A stretch of 64,000 nucleotides of DNA from Drechslera avenae (taxonomy: Eukaryota > Ascomycota > Dothideomycetes > Pleosporales > Pleosporaceae). Shown here one piece after another: positions 46,210 through 57,821 of the stretch. The position numbers were made by a program, and so were the translations under genes. Location: contig JAXRVH010000029.1 of NCBI GenBank assembly GCA_034640345.1, forward strand, positions 329,552 to 393,551, in the 5' to 3' direction. Numbering within the stretch: the first letter of the stretch is position 1; each line of letters starts with the position of its first letter. The notes under the pieces were generated by a model, which made no database searches, had not been told where the DNA came from, and worked only from the letters and a program-made list of their open reading frames with translations.

Positions 46210-46819
46210 TTAGTCGAAGGGGTTGGTGCGGGTTCCCCAGTAGGTGAGGAACATGCTGAGTCCGACAGTCTCGAGCGCGCGGGCAAGAGCACCAACGGCA
46301 ATGGTGTCCATGGGGCGCTTCTCAGTGAGGACCTGGGAGACAATCTAGTCGAGGTTAGTGTGTGTTTGGTAACATCGATTGGTATGCAGGATGACGTACT
46401 GAAGGAGCGGCAGAGGCGAAGAAGATGAGGGAACCGAGGTAGGCAGCACCCTTGTAGGTGAGAGTCCCGGTAGCGTTGATCAGAGCACCTACACCGTAGG
46501 CCTGGATACCAGAGCCGACGATGGAGCTACCCCAGGTTGCAGCAGCGGTGGCGGCCTCCTTGGAGTGGAAGTACTCCTCCTTGGAGTTTGCCTGCTGCGC
46601 GCGGCGGTATGCGTCACCGAAGACGGGACCGAGGACGGCGAGAGAGACAGCGTGGTTGAAGGCCGTGCCGAGAGCAATGGCAGAGGGCTTGACGGGAGGA
46701 AGGTCTGAGACGGACAGTCAGTAAAAAAACTCTTTGTTTTGCATCATAACAACGCTCAATTGCTAGCATTGCATGCGCACGTGGTGAACAAAGGGCAACT
46801 TACAGTGGAGAGAGGCCAT
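46210..46819 (-). CDS. Small multi-pass membrane protein, possibly DUF1761-like
   Basis: Three exons: 46819..46804 (16 nt), 46704..46400 and 46344..46210, giving 151 residues. Introns are 99 nt (GTAAGT to CAG) and 55 nt (GTACGT, CACTAAC, TAG); all phases agree. Four hydrophobic segments are visible: SAIALGTAFNHAVSLAVLG, WGSSIVGSGIQAYGVGALI, AAYLGSLIFFASAAPSIV and ALETVGLSMFLTYWG. It ends TNPFD. The pattern resembles fungal proteins labelled DUF1761, but I am not sure of that link. Codon use is strongly biased to C-ending codons, as in highly expressed fungal genes. Confidence 0.75.
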
Positions 46820-47507
46820 TATGATGGTATTATGTGGTTGTTGATGAAGTTACTGGGTGGAATTTGGTAAAGGCGAGCTGTTTGATTGCGGTTGATGGTG
46901 TGTAGACAGGCGAGGAATGCAAGCGCTTTTGTATTGCCAGCTGCATCATGTCATCGCTGTGACGTAGCTGCCAAGCGGGCCGCCAATGGATCGAGAAATC
47001 GAGAACCTTGCCTGAGCCGTCCCCATTGACGCAAGTCCAGATCCACTTGCCCTTGAGCGGGTCTGGCCGGACGCCAAACAGCCTTTAGCATGCTTGAATC
47101 GCAGTCAGAAAGACTGGATTTTCGTGCTTTCAACGCGCTTTAGGGGGGAAGCTGGGTCAGGTACGTCACCAAGTGAAGTGGGGAACATGAACAGGGGAGC
47201 TTGGACCACTACCCCGGTCATGGGCGCTGGACGGTTGACGGCGGGCAGGCAAAATCAAGCAATTTGCGGCTATTTGCGCTGGAGGATCTAGCGCTTGCCT
47301 CTTCCCCCCTCCCGAGGTCTCTCGCCTGCGGAAAATCAGGTACACGACAGGGAGAGACGATGTGTCCTCTATCCTTGTCGCACAGCTGTCACGACGTCGA
47401 ATGCGCTTATCCGCGGTGTTTACGTGCAGTCAAGTGACCGTTTGTACTTGCTTTTGACGTCGCTCCATTAGCTCCACACGCCCGCAGCAAAGCTATCGCG
47501 AAGAAGC
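46820..47507. other. Divergent intergenic region
   Basis: 688 bp between the small membrane protein gene (minus) and the Dabb gene (plus). No gene or clear element is recognised. Confidence 0.4.
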
Positions 47508-48090
47508 ATGATGATACCCAAGAAGGCCTTTGGGCTCTTTGCCTTCGTGCTGTTCGGTGCCAGCCTCGTGCTTTTCTCGCGCACTGTCGGACACTCGCTG
47601 GCCGAGTACTTTTTCGGACCTTATGGGCCGGTCATCCCGTACACGACGCACATTGTGTTGTTCCAGTTGAAAGATGGGGCAAGCAAGTTCGCGGTCAAGG
47701 AGGTGAGGGGCTCGTTGCGGCTTGGCTTGGGAGCAATGCTGAGATTTGTGTGGTAGATTGTTTCGCAGTTTGTTGGACTGAAGAAGTCTTGCGTACATCC
47801 GGCTACGCGGAGACCGTACATTGTCTCCATATCGGGCGGGAAGGATATCTCGACTGAGAATTTGCAGGTATTGTTACGTCCGTGGCTGCGTGCAAAGGAG
47901 GCCGGTAATCTGACACGGTGTACAGAATGGTATCAGTCACGCGTTTGTGATGCAGTTCCATTCCATTGAAGACCGTGATTACTACGTTAACGACGATCCG
48001 GTCCACAAAGCTTTCAAAGAGGCGGCGGGCACGATAATCGAAAAAGCAATTGTGGTTGATTATCAGAATGGTGTGTATATGACCGTCTAA
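47508..48090 (+). CDS. Dabb (stress-responsive alpha/beta barrel) domain protein with N-terminal membrane segment
   Basis: Three exons: 47508..47702, 47757..47867 and 47926..48090, giving 156 residues. Introns are 54 nt (GTGAGG to TAG) and 58 nt (GTATTG to CAG), both phase 0. An N-terminal hydrophobic stretch (FGLFAFVLFGASLVLF, residues 8-23) predicts a signal anchor. The rest is a dimeric alpha/beta barrel: HIVLFQLKDGAS is the first strand, and NGISHAFVMQFHSIEDRDYY with DPVHKAF is the hallmark second half. Catalytic function is unknown; Dabb proteins include stress-induced proteins and some cyclases. Donor GTATTG is weaker than the others here. Confidence 0.82.
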
Positions 48091-48923
48091 TCGCTAGACA
48101 TGGAGAAGAATATGAGAGTGAATGTATTCAAGGCTCTACAAGAGCCTTGAAATTATAAATCTTATCAAATTACCCTTACCCAAAACTTCACCACGAATCT
48201 AGGTCAGAAGTTCTCGACCCCTCTTTTCCCCATCACCCGACTCAAAGAAGGACCAAGGCAGTCTTTCTCCTCGTAGCTCTGGTGCTCATGAAATTCACAA
48301 GCCCTAACAAGACCCCCTTATTACTACCCCATTTGGAGCTGTACAACAACAGATCAGCAGCCGTGTCAGAAACGACGCGGGATAGTTTGTCGTATCCTCG
48401 TTATACCAGAAACACCAAAGGACTTGCACCAGCACCATGAACCGATAGAGTGTCAAATTCGGGTCCAGTTTGTCAAATGCACTGCCCCTCTCCTCTGGCA
48501 AGCCCCCTTTTTTTCATTAAAACCGGATCATCCTTTTCTTTCGCACCTGGAAGGCGACTGGTGTGGAGCCAGTGAAGAAAGAACTCAAAAGTCTTGGGCA
48601 GGAGTGGGTTGATTATGGGAGACTTACGATCGAATAGGTAGTATGGGTGGCATCTGCTCTTGGGTTGCGACTGTATTCAAGTGAAGATGACTACAACCAC
48701 GACCACAACCGTGAAACGATCGACGAATGCCTCGTTGGAAACAGCCAGCCCACTCACTACAAAAAAAGCCTTGGTTTAGATAGTGTATTGTTTACTGTCG
48801 TATGAACCCGTAATAGATGTCGCACCAAAGATGTGGGAGTACCGCCGACTTGATGCAACGACATGAGCCATATCGAACATTTGTATATTGTACACTGCTT
48901 CCGTAGAATTACTAGGCTACTCG
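48091..48923. other. Convergent intergenic region
   Basis: 833 bp between two 3' ends; no gene is recognised. Confidence 0.4.
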
Positions 48924-49738
48924 CTAGGCCATCTGATTGAGATTTTCTTTGTTTGATGTTGGTTCTTGTACCAAGGTTCGTTTCTTCTGTGCTTGCAACG
49001 ACTTCTGTACCTTTTCCTCTACTCTCTTGAACCACTTTATACGAGTAGCATTCGGCTTCTTGTGGTCATCAACCTCCTCAAAGTAATGCATATCCTTCTT
49101 CATAGCTTCCTCAGGGTACACGCTCCTCGGCTTAGGTAATATCCTGTCGTCGATACCAGTTTTGTGTGCTCGTCGCAGGGTTTCAACCATCGTGCGCAAG
49201 TCCTCTACCCCGTTTTTGCGGAATTGTGTAGCCTTCTTCACGTGTGTAGTGACTGCTGGGGAGAAAGCCAGAGATGGATCTCTCCGTGCTAGTGACTTTG
49301 CGGTCATGGCGAAGTGCATGTCTTTTGGTCCGTCGACGAGTTCGAGAATAGCAGATTCGGCTTGGTCTTCCTTCATAGGCTCGATGCGCAGAATGCGCGT
49401 GTAGCCACCAGGCCTGTTTGCATAGCGCTCCCTTATGGGGCCAAACAGTTTGGGTACCATGTCATTCGGTTCCTGACCATTTGTCAGTAGGCCATTGTCG
49501 TAGTTTTTCAAGATGGTCGTACGTAGAATATCTGCATCGCTCTCCGCCGAGTCGCCTCTGTGTTCTTCTTGCCCAACGTGACCAGCTTCTCGGCCAGCAC
49601 CTGCGCCTCCTTGGCCTTGTGCCATGTTGTCGCTATAGTCTCGTGCTTGAAGAGGGATGTGACGAGGTTTCGCAGGAGCGCTTGCCGATGCGACGACGAC
49701 CGGCTAAGATGGCGGTATTTCATGTGGCCGCCTGCCAT
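48924..49738 (-). CDS. MRPL8: Mitochondrial ribosomal protein bL17m
   Basis: Large-subunit mitoribosomal protein, L17 family. Exons 49738..49523 and 49472..48924 give 254 residues. The intron is 50 nt (GTACGA, CTGAC, CAG). The L17 core is at the N-terminus: MKYRHLSRSSSHRQALLRN, then LFKHETIATTWHKAKEAQV and LVTLGKKNT. The second half of the domain reads LFGPIRERYANRPGGYTRIL with ELVDGPKD. A fungal C-terminal extension of about 110 residues follows, as is usual for mitochondrial versions. The ATG at 49738 is the first true ATG in frame. It is divergent from RNR1 over 353 bp. Confidence 0.93.
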
Positions 49739-50091
49739 GACGGGCAATTGGTGCGAATAGGCCCGTGATTGAGTGAATTAGAGCGTGGATTGCAGCGGCA
49801 CCTCAGTCTGCACTCAAACTATCACGACCCACGACCACACTGGCCGCGAAAAGTTCGGGCGCCGGAGGCCAATCCCCCGACCCCAGCATCCCTGCCCCGC
49901 TTACCCAAGCAAACCACTTTACGCCACCAATCCGTGACCCAAGCAACCGTGAACGCGTCGCGCGTTTCTCCTACCGCGTTATAAGTGCCTGCATCTACGC
50001 AACCCCTCCACTGCACCCTTCACCAAACAAAACCACCCCCTTTCAGATACCCGTATACAGATACCCCTCCATCCTCTTCTTCTAATTCAAC
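49739..50091. other. Divergent promoter region bL17m/RNR1
   Basis: 353 bp between the two start codons. Contains the MCB hexamer described separately, a nearby CGCGCG, and a long pyrimidine-rich leader just before RNR1. Confidence 0.5.
49953..49958. promoter_or_regulatory. MCB (MluI cell-cycle box) upstream of RNR1
   Basis: ACGCGT, immediately followed by CGCGCG, 134 bp before the RNR1 ATG. ACGCGT boxes recruit MBF and give G1/S expression of ribonucleotide reductase genes in yeasts. The site is seen; its function here is inferred from that known case. Confidence 0.6.
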
Positions 50092-52908
50092 ATGTTCGTC
50101 TTCAAGCGTGGTATGTATTCGTCTCTTTTCACCGCTACTTGAAGTCGCTGCAAAACTTCGCAAGGCTAACAAACCCCCCCAGATGGACGCAAAGAGCGTG
50201 TGCAGTTTGACAAGATCACAGCACGGGTGTCGAGGCTATGTTATGGCCTGGACCCTGACCATGTTGACCCTGCTGCCATCACCATGAAGGTCATTTCTGG
50301 TGTCTATCAGGGTGTTACTACCATCCAGTTGGACGACCTGGTATGCCATTGAGCCCGTGTCTTTGTCTACTTAACCGCTAACAGAAGACAGGCTGCTGAG
50401 ACAGCAGCATACATGACTACCACACATCCTGACTACGCCATCCTAGCAGCCCGTATCGCTGTGTCGAATCTTCACAAGCAGACGAAGAAGCAATTTTCTG
50501 CCGTAGTCGAGGACCTCTATTCATATGTCAACCCCAAGAATGGCAAGAGCCAGCCAATGATCTCAGACTTTGTCTACAAAGTCATTCAAGATCACGCCGA
50601 GGAGCTCAACTCGGCTATAGTGTACGACCGCGACTTCAACTACCAGTTCTTCGGCTTCAAGACGCTCGAGCGCTCATACCTCCTCCGCATAAATGGCAAG
50701 GTTGCCGAGCGCCCTCAGCACATGCTTATGCGTGTCGCTGTTGGCATCCACGGCGAGGATATTCCAAAGGCCATTGAGACATACGACTACATGTCGCAGA
50801 AGTACTTTACACACGCTTCACCCACGTTGTTCAACGCAGGTACACCTTCCCCGCAGATGTCGTCTTGCTTCCTCATCGACATGAAGGAGGATAGCATTGA
50901 CGGTATCTACGACACACTCAAGACGTGTGCTCTGATCTCCAAGACTGCTGGCGGTATTGGTCTCAACGTGCACCGAATCCGTGCCACTGGCTCATACATT
51001 GGCGGCACCAACGGCACATCGAATGGCCTCATCCCTATGCTACGTGTGTACAATAACACTGCCCGCTACGTTGACCAGGGTGGCAACAAGCGTCCTGGTG
51101 CCTTTGCCATCTACCTCGAGCCATGGCACGCTGACGTCTTTGGCTTCCTTGATCTGCGCAAGAACCACGGTAAAGAGGAGGTCCGCGCTCGCGATCTCTT
51201 CTACGCCTTGTGGATTCCTGACCTGTTCATGAAGCGTGTCCAAGAGAACGGTGAGTGGACCCTCATGTGCCCCAATGAATGCCCTGGTCTCGCCGACGTC
51301 TACGGTGACGAGTTTGAGGCCCTCTACGAGAGCTACGAGAAGCAGAACAAGGGTCGTGAGACTGTTCGCGCCCAGAAGCTCTGGTATGCCATTCTCGAGG
51401 CTCAGACTGAGACTGGTAACCCCTTTATGCTCTACAAGGATGCTTGCAACCGCAAGAGCAACCAGAAGAACCTCGGTACTATCCGCAGCTCCAACCTATG
51501 CACTGAGATTGTCGAGTACACCGCCCCGGATGAGGTCGCTGTTTGCAACTTGGCTTCCCTTGCTCTGCCTTCTTTCGTCGATTACAAGCGTGGCGAGTTT
51601 GACTTCCAGAAGCTCCACGAAGTCACTCAGGTTGTCACCCGCAACTTGAACAAGATCATTGAGGTCAACCACTACCCTGTGGAGGAGGCACGCCGCAGTA
51701 ACTTCCGTCACCGACCTATCGGTATGGGTGTTCAGGGTCTTGCTGATGCCTTCCTTGCCCTACGCCTTCCCTTTGAGTCTGAGGAGGCAAAGAAGCTGAA
51801 CATCCAGATCTTCGAGACTATCTACCACGCTGCTCTCACTTCATCTTGCGATATCGCCAAGGAGCTTGGCCCCTACCAGACCTATGAGGGATCGCCTGTC
51901 TCTCAGGGCATCCTGCAATACGATATGTGGAATGTCACCCCTACCGATCTTTGGGATTGGGACAGCCTAAAGGCGAAGATTGCTGAGCACGGTGTGCGCA
52001 ACTCGCTGCTCATCGCGCCCATGCCTACTGCCTCCACCTCCCAGATTCTCGGAAACAACGAGTGCTTTGAGCCGTACACTTCCAACATCTACTCCCGTCG
52101 TGTACTCGCTGGTGAGTTCCAGGTCGTCAACCCATGGCTGCTCAAGGATCTTGTCGACATGGGCTTGTGGTCTGAGAACATGAAGAACCGCATCATCGCC
52201 GATGGAGGTTCAATTGCCAGGATTCCCAACATTCCCGAGGAGACCAAGACCCTCTACAAGACCGTCTGGGAGATCTCGCAGCGAACCATTATCCAGATGG
52301 CTGCTGACCGTGGTGCCTTCATCGACCAATCTCAATCCCTCAACATCCACATGAAGGAGCCAACCATGGGCAAGATCACATCAATGCACTTTGCTGGATG
52401 GAAGTTGGGTCTCAAGACCGGCATGTACTACCTCCGTACCATGGCCGCCTCTGCACCCATTCAGTTTACTGTCGACCAAGAACAGCTCAAGGTCGCAGAT
52501 ACAAACGTCGCCAAGGCTCTGCCCAAGGTACGGAAGCAGCCAGGATTTGTGCCCGAAGCAGTGCGTAGCGCTCCAGAGTCGGAGCCACGACCTATGTTTG
52601 CTACCAATACTCCCAATGGTACCGGCGATGAGAATGGCGTAACCACGCCGCTCGCCACACCACCGACGGCGGAGAGCAAGAATGCGCTTGCAAGCAAGCC
52701 GTTCAAAGCTGACGTGGAAGACGGCGACAGCCCAAAAATGGTCGCAGCGGATGCTGTTGACAAGCCAGACGAGGAAGTCTCATCAAAGGCTAAGCAGGAC
52801 GAAGATTCCAAGGACGATAGCGAGGCACGGGATGGAGACATCTATGCCGACGCTGTTCTGGCTTGCTCGATAGAGAACCCTGAGTCTTGCGTCATGTGCA
52901 GCGGTTAA
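50092..52908 (+). CDS. RNR1: Ribonucleoside-diphosphate reductase large subunit
   Basis: Class Ia R1 subunit that reduces ribonucleoside diphosphates to deoxyribonucleotides with a radical from the small subunit. Exons 50092..50110, 50183..50340 and 50392..52908 give 897 residues. Introns are 72 nt (GTATGT, GCTAAC, CCCCAG) and 51 nt (GTATGC, GCTAAC, CAG). The N-terminal ATP-cone covers about residues 1-95. The catalytic barrel shows SPTLFNAGTPSPQMSSCFL (redox Cys), SSNLCTEIVEY (active-site Asn, Cys and Glu) and PTASTSQILGNNECFEPYTS. A disordered acidic linker of about 130 residues separates the barrel from the C-terminal CVMC cysteine pair that relays electrons from thioredoxin. An MCB box lies upstream. 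Confidence 0.98.
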
Positions 52909-53454
52909 ACTTGATAGTTTTATATATCCCTGACAGGTGCAGGTAAAACGAGTGTCTTGTTATCATTCGCTTTTGACATGGCTTACGACGCTTACGGGCT
53001 TAACGCTTGGTTACGAGAGGATCATGCAGTGAGGAAATGACTTGATGAGTTTGGATATGGTGGTTGCTTAGTATTAGTAGATACAGCGAACGAATGCACG
53101 TTTTCTTCACATGTAACAATCGCGTCTTGTCTCTTGTCATGCCAGAGAGGTGCTGGTTCGGTATAGTGTGATTCCGAGGTTACCGCGGCTCAATTCCGCA
53201 AGGAGCTACAGCTGCGTTTTACCCCCACCTCCATTACACGCGCCCTACGAATCCACGTACGCCCTTTGCCAGTACAACTCTTACTGTATACCTATTCTGG
53301 AGTAAGTAGAGGAGAAGCACCATCTTTCTTACTAAGCTACCAAGAATAAATACTAACATGATTGGCATTCGTGCAGCTCTGTTACACTACACCTCCCCCC
53401 ATCCGCAACTCACTTAACCCCTCATTCTCGGGGCTTCCCACACGAGATATATAT
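52909..53454. other. Intergenic region with a likely 5' UTR intron of the YCII gene
   Basis: 546 bp. A good intron, 53302..53376 (75 nt; GTAAGT, TACTAAC, GTGCAG), ends 78 bp before the next ATG and fits a spliced 5' leader. A TATATATA lies just before the ATG. Nothing else is seen. Confidence 0.55.
53302..53376 (+). other. Probable 5' UTR intron
   Basis: Donor GTAAGT, branch TACTAAC and acceptor GTGCAG, all near consensus and of typical length. It lies upstream of the YCII-domain gene with no in-frame ATG in the upstream exon that I could use. Confidence 0.6.
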
Positions 53455-53996
53455 ATGCTCCCTTTCCGCCTCTTCGTGCGAACTTCAAACTTTACCTTTG
53501 CACCATCGTCTTTGCTCCGCAAACCCGTCATCTATCGCACAATGGCATCCACCGGCGCCGCGCCCTTGCAAGAATGGCTCGTGATTGTGCCTGATCACAG
53601 TGGAGCGCTGCAGAAGAGATTAGCGGCTCGACCAAAGCATTTGGAGGGTTTGAAGGCTGATAGGGAGGATATGTGGTTATGGGGTGGTATGTGATTTACA
53701 TTTCCTCTTGCCGTGCTACTCTATTTCTCTGCAATCTCCACCCTTGCACCATGAAGAGTTAGGAGGACGTTGCTAACTCAGTGGGAAACCAAAAAGGTGC
53801 CATGCTCGAAGAACCAATCAAAGAAGGCGACTCCAACCCCCCCAAGATGGCGGGCTCGGCTTGTTTGATTGGCGCAAAGACGAGGGAAGAGGTAGTGGAG
53901 AGACTGAAGAATGATGTGTATGTAAAGGAGGGTGTGTGGAACTTGGATGAGGTCAAGATTATTCCGTTCAAGAGTGCGTTGAGGAAGGCGCTATAG
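53455..53996 (+). CDS. YCII-domain protein, likely mitochondrial
   Basis: YCII-related dimeric alpha/beta barrel proteins are small, possibly enzymes related to muconolactone isomerases; the fungal role is unknown. Exons 53455..53686 and 53797..53996 give 143 residues. The intron is 110 nt (GTATGT, GCTAAC, AAAAAG). A nearer CAG at 53781 would add five residues but lies too close to the branch point. The first ~30 residues (MLPFRLFVRTSNFTFAP) are basic and hydroxylated without acids, suiting mitochondrial import; an internal ATG at 53542 (MASTG) would give a cytosolic form. The YCII core reads EWLVIVPDHSGALQKRLAAR, then GSACLIGAKTREEVVERL, and ends KIIPFKSAL. Confidence 0.83.
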
Positions 53997-55613
53997 GCTT
54001 GAGAGGGTGTAGTGTGAATTGTGGAGAAGGAGAGGGAGCGATTATAGATGGGGTTGTTGTTAGAATGCTGAGCTTCCACAGATGGATTGGTCATGTTCCT
54101 GTGGGAGGAAACGGGCAACCTCTATCGTTCTACTATATGATAATACCAGAGACCTGCAAGACAGAGAACGATATTATGTATTATTCTAGGGTTTGTATTT
54201 CCCGCTTGTGAAGGTTTGCTGTCATCCTGCCGTGCCATGAGCGACATCTCGGCTAGTGGAAACCCATACATGTCAAGACCGTAACTCTATGAAACCCACA
54301 TGGCGGCTTCTCTTCACATGCAAAAAGAAATACAGCAGACGTGCTAGGCCTGATGCTCGGATACTTGGCCGACTTGTTAATCAATTGGCGATGCATCTGA
54401 GACAGCCGCATGCCGCATACTTCCTTTATGCCCATGTCACAAACGCTGTTCTTGTATATCCTACAAAGCTATTCTATGTGCGGTGCATTGTTCAGTAGGC
54501 CCGGCATATGGCCAAGGTTATGTTGATCCCACGCACACATGTGCGGCTCTAAGAAAGCAATCGCTTGGAACAAAGTGTGCTATAATTATCACTGCAGAGT
54601 GATGAATTGTACAAGGTAGGCCGCGTAGGAACTAGGACATGGTGTGGTGTGGGGACGTGGGAGTCTGCCTTGAGGATTCGTCTGAGCGAGGCTGTGCAGA
54701 TGGGAGGCCCCGGGTAATGACCTCACCCGTGGACGCACCCCAAGGGCTCGCTGACTGGTCTACGCGCTCAAGACTCGCGCGTTTGGTGAGATTAGATCAA
54801 CGCTTTTGCATGTGCAATTGGCCGCAACGGCGACGGTGTCATGTCTAGACTTTGGTGACGGCTCGGCGACACTTTGGTCTTGGACAGTGGTGACGCTTTG
54901 CCGCCTGTGGTAGGCGGATATTAGACAGCTCGCCCAATTGTCCGGTTGGTGAAGTCGCGCCTGTCCTTCAGGCAAGCGACCTACTGTAGTTGTATAAGGC
55001 TGGGGCTGTGTCAGTGTGTTGCGCAGCGCTTCCCATGAACGCGATTGACTGTAGCAGTTCACTCTCCTCCAGCTGCTCGAGCAGTACCGAAAATCGGTTT
55101 ACAATCATCACGCGACTAGATCAGCTCGCACCGGGCGCGCATATCCTCGTATCTACTTCCTCCCTGTCCCCCCCCTAGCTCGGCGGCACAACAGACAATT
55201 GTCAACTTCCCCACTGCCGTAAACAGCAACCTCGAAGACAACGCATAACACGCCTCCCAGCTGATCGTTTCAAGTATCTCGACAGTCTGAAACCGGGAAC
55301 GCACAAGGGGAACTTGCAGAGGGCTTCCCGTCGCGGGGCTAATAATAGGAAGCTAAGCAGCTTTGAGCGACGTCGCTCTTCGTCAAGAGGGCTGTGTCCG
55401 CGACCGAAGACAACACTGCGCCTCCTTCACACTCACCAGCCTCAGCCGTCAAGCCAGTCAAGAGCGAACGTTGCGTGTTCCTGGCGGACATTGGACCATT
55501 CACAGTTCGTGCTTGATTCTTGGTGTCTTCGACTCCACGCGGGCCCAAGCGCGGCCTTCAAGGGCTCACTCCTCCACATCCCACCTATTGTTAGGTACAG
55601 CCGAACGTACACC
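53997..55613. other. Intergenic region and long leader of the Crz1 gene
   Basis: 1.6 kb. The frame of the Crz1 gene stays open back to 55314 but has no ATG there, so I treat it as leader. No other gene is seen. The upstream third is AT-rich; the last 700 bp are GC-rich. Confidence 0.45.
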
Positions 55614-57821
55614 ATGGACATTCAACAACGAGGGCGCTCTCCCTCGACGGGCCAGCGCATTCATAAGGCCCACTCACCCTCGCCCAGCCCACATGCGCCA
55701 TTCCAGCACCACCACCACGCCAACTTGGGCTTTGAAGCTATCCAGGACCCATCCTCGTACGCCGTCACCAGCGCGGGGTTGAACAGCACCCAGTTTCTCA
55801 CCACCACCACGACCGCCGCCCAGGGACAGCCGTTCCCGCAGCAGACCGCGTTTTCCGACCCGGGCTTCTTCCACGCGACGCAGAATATCTCGCAGCACAA
55901 CACGCCGCAATTCAGCCCCCAAGGCAGCAATCATAACATCTCGCCTGACCCACTTGACCTAGCCAACACGAGCAACCCCGACTTCAACAACTTCTTCCAC
56001 GGCAACGACGTCGGCCAGAACCAATCGCTGTCGTCTTACCTTGGAAACACGCTGGATCCACATCTGCTCGACACGCAGTCGCAGCAGAACCACTCGGTCA
56101 ACCCATCCGAACTCATGCACCAGATGGCAACCGCACAGCACAACGCGCCCACCCCGCCGCACCTCCTGCCCAACATGAATAGCCACCAAAGCCCGAGCCC
56201 GCACGCGTCTCCGAACATAAATCAGGGCCCGTTCAGACCGCCAGGACACTCGCGCAACACATCCTTGGACCCCAGCGCTGCGTATGGGACAGAGTGGGGG
56301 CAGATGGCAGGCGCAAGCTTTGGAGGCCACAGGTCCAGGGGTAACAGCGATGCCGCGTTTTCTGATGTCGCATCCTCTGTACACAACTCTCCCTACCTGC
56401 AACAGCACGACAGCTTCGACAATGATCAGCCGTCGCCGCTCCTCAATGCACAAAACGATCCACAGCTGTTCCAGGACCCGGTCCCAGGCTTTGACAGATT
56501 CAACCTGAACAGCGGCAATGCGCACCTCAGCGCAGCCAACAGCCCGCACATCTCGCCTCGTCTGCTCCCGCAGAATCAGCAGGTTCTTCCCCAGTTTCAG
56601 CCCGATACATTCGGGCTGAACCCGTACGCGGCCCAGGGCATGAACGGATACTCGGCCCAGGGCTCAGAACCGTTCCCGTCGCTGAACCAGCCCATGCCGG
56701 AGTTTGGCCAGGCCGATGCAATGTCACCACCGGAGATCAACATTGACTTTGCCCCGCCCTCGCGCCAGGCGAGCTTTGAGCCACCAAAGCCCGAGCATCA
56801 GATCGATGCGCTGAGCCCACCTGACCGATGTAAGCACTTGATCGCATTGTTTTGAGCGTTTGCTAATAGTTTGCCAGCACGTAGTCGGAACAGGATACGC
56901 GCCAAATCCGATCCTTTTAGTAGCGCTAGTTCGCGCGCATCCACGCCAGGCTCGGAAGTTCGCCGCTCACTGTCTCCCAATGCCGCAAAGTCTCGATCCC
57001 CTTCGCCGTCAGGCAAGTCCTCCCGCCGCTCGTCTACGTCAAGTGTGCCCAATCGCGACTACATCTTGGACCTCGCAGATCCCTCGAGGCCTGCGCCTGC
57101 CGATGGGTCAAACCCAAAGCGTACGCAGAAGCACCCTGCGACATTCCAGTGCACTCTGTGTCCGAAGCGCTTTACGCGAGCGTACAATCTTCGGTCGCAT
57201 TTGCGCACACACACAGACGAGCGTCCGTTTGTGTGCAGCGTCTGCGGCAAAGCATTTGCCCGTCAGCACGATCGGAAGCGACACGAGGGGCTACACTCTG
57301 GAGAGAAGAAGTTTGTGTGCCGCGGTAATCTGAAAGATGGCAGCAACTGGGGCTGTGGCAGGCGCTTCGCTCGTGCCGACGCTCTCGGTCGCCACTTCCG
57401 ATCCGAAGCTGGTCGCGTATGTATCCGTCCCTTGCTTGAGGAGGAGGCGCGCGAGAAGGGCAACTGGGATGGCCAGAACCAGCAGATGAACAATGGCAAC
57501 GGCATGTATGCGCAAATGCCCGCTCAGAACTTTGGTATGATGTCTGGCCAGCCTGGCTTTGATTCATTCTCTCAGCCTGGGGACATGCAATCCTCGCAGC
57601 AGTTTTTGCCAGCTGCCCTTCTGGCGCAGTACCCTGCACTTGCGGGCATCCAGTGGGACCAGCTGCCTGCCGGGCCACCTGACGAGGACGGCGACATTAG
57701 CGGTCGCAGCAGCTTCGATGCCTCAAGCGGGGGCGAGTACTACGACGAGGAGAGTGAGTACCAGCAGGGCAATCAGCAGGCCATGTATGCTGGTGGCAAC
57801 AATGGCTGGGACGGGCGATGA
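55614..57821 (+). CDS. CRZ1: Calcineurin-responsive C2H2 transcription factor Crz1/CrzA
   Basis: Nuclear factor dephosphorylated by calcineurin on calcium or cell-wall stress, then activating Ca2+ pumps and wall genes. Exons 55614..56829 and 56878..57821 give 719 residues; the intron is 48 nt (GTAAGC, TGCTAAT, CCAG). Residues 1-370 are a Gln/Asn/Ser/Pro-rich activation region. A candidate calcineurin docking site of PxIxIT type, PEINID, lies at 373-378. A Ser-rich region with many SP pairs (about 415-460) could be the phosphorylated regulatory patch. Zinc fingers: FQCTLCPKRF (about 495-517), FVCSVCGKAF (about 523-545) and an atypical third with FVCRGNLKDG, WGCGRRFARAD and HFRSEAGRVC (about 551-583). 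The order and sequence match CrzA of other filamentous ascomycetes. The tail is acidic and Gln-rich. Confidence 0.94.

Noticed and set aside
55314..55613. 100-codon upstream extension of the Crz1 frame
   Set aside because: Contains no in-frame ATG (begins TTG); the ATG at 55614 has a good ACCATGG context.
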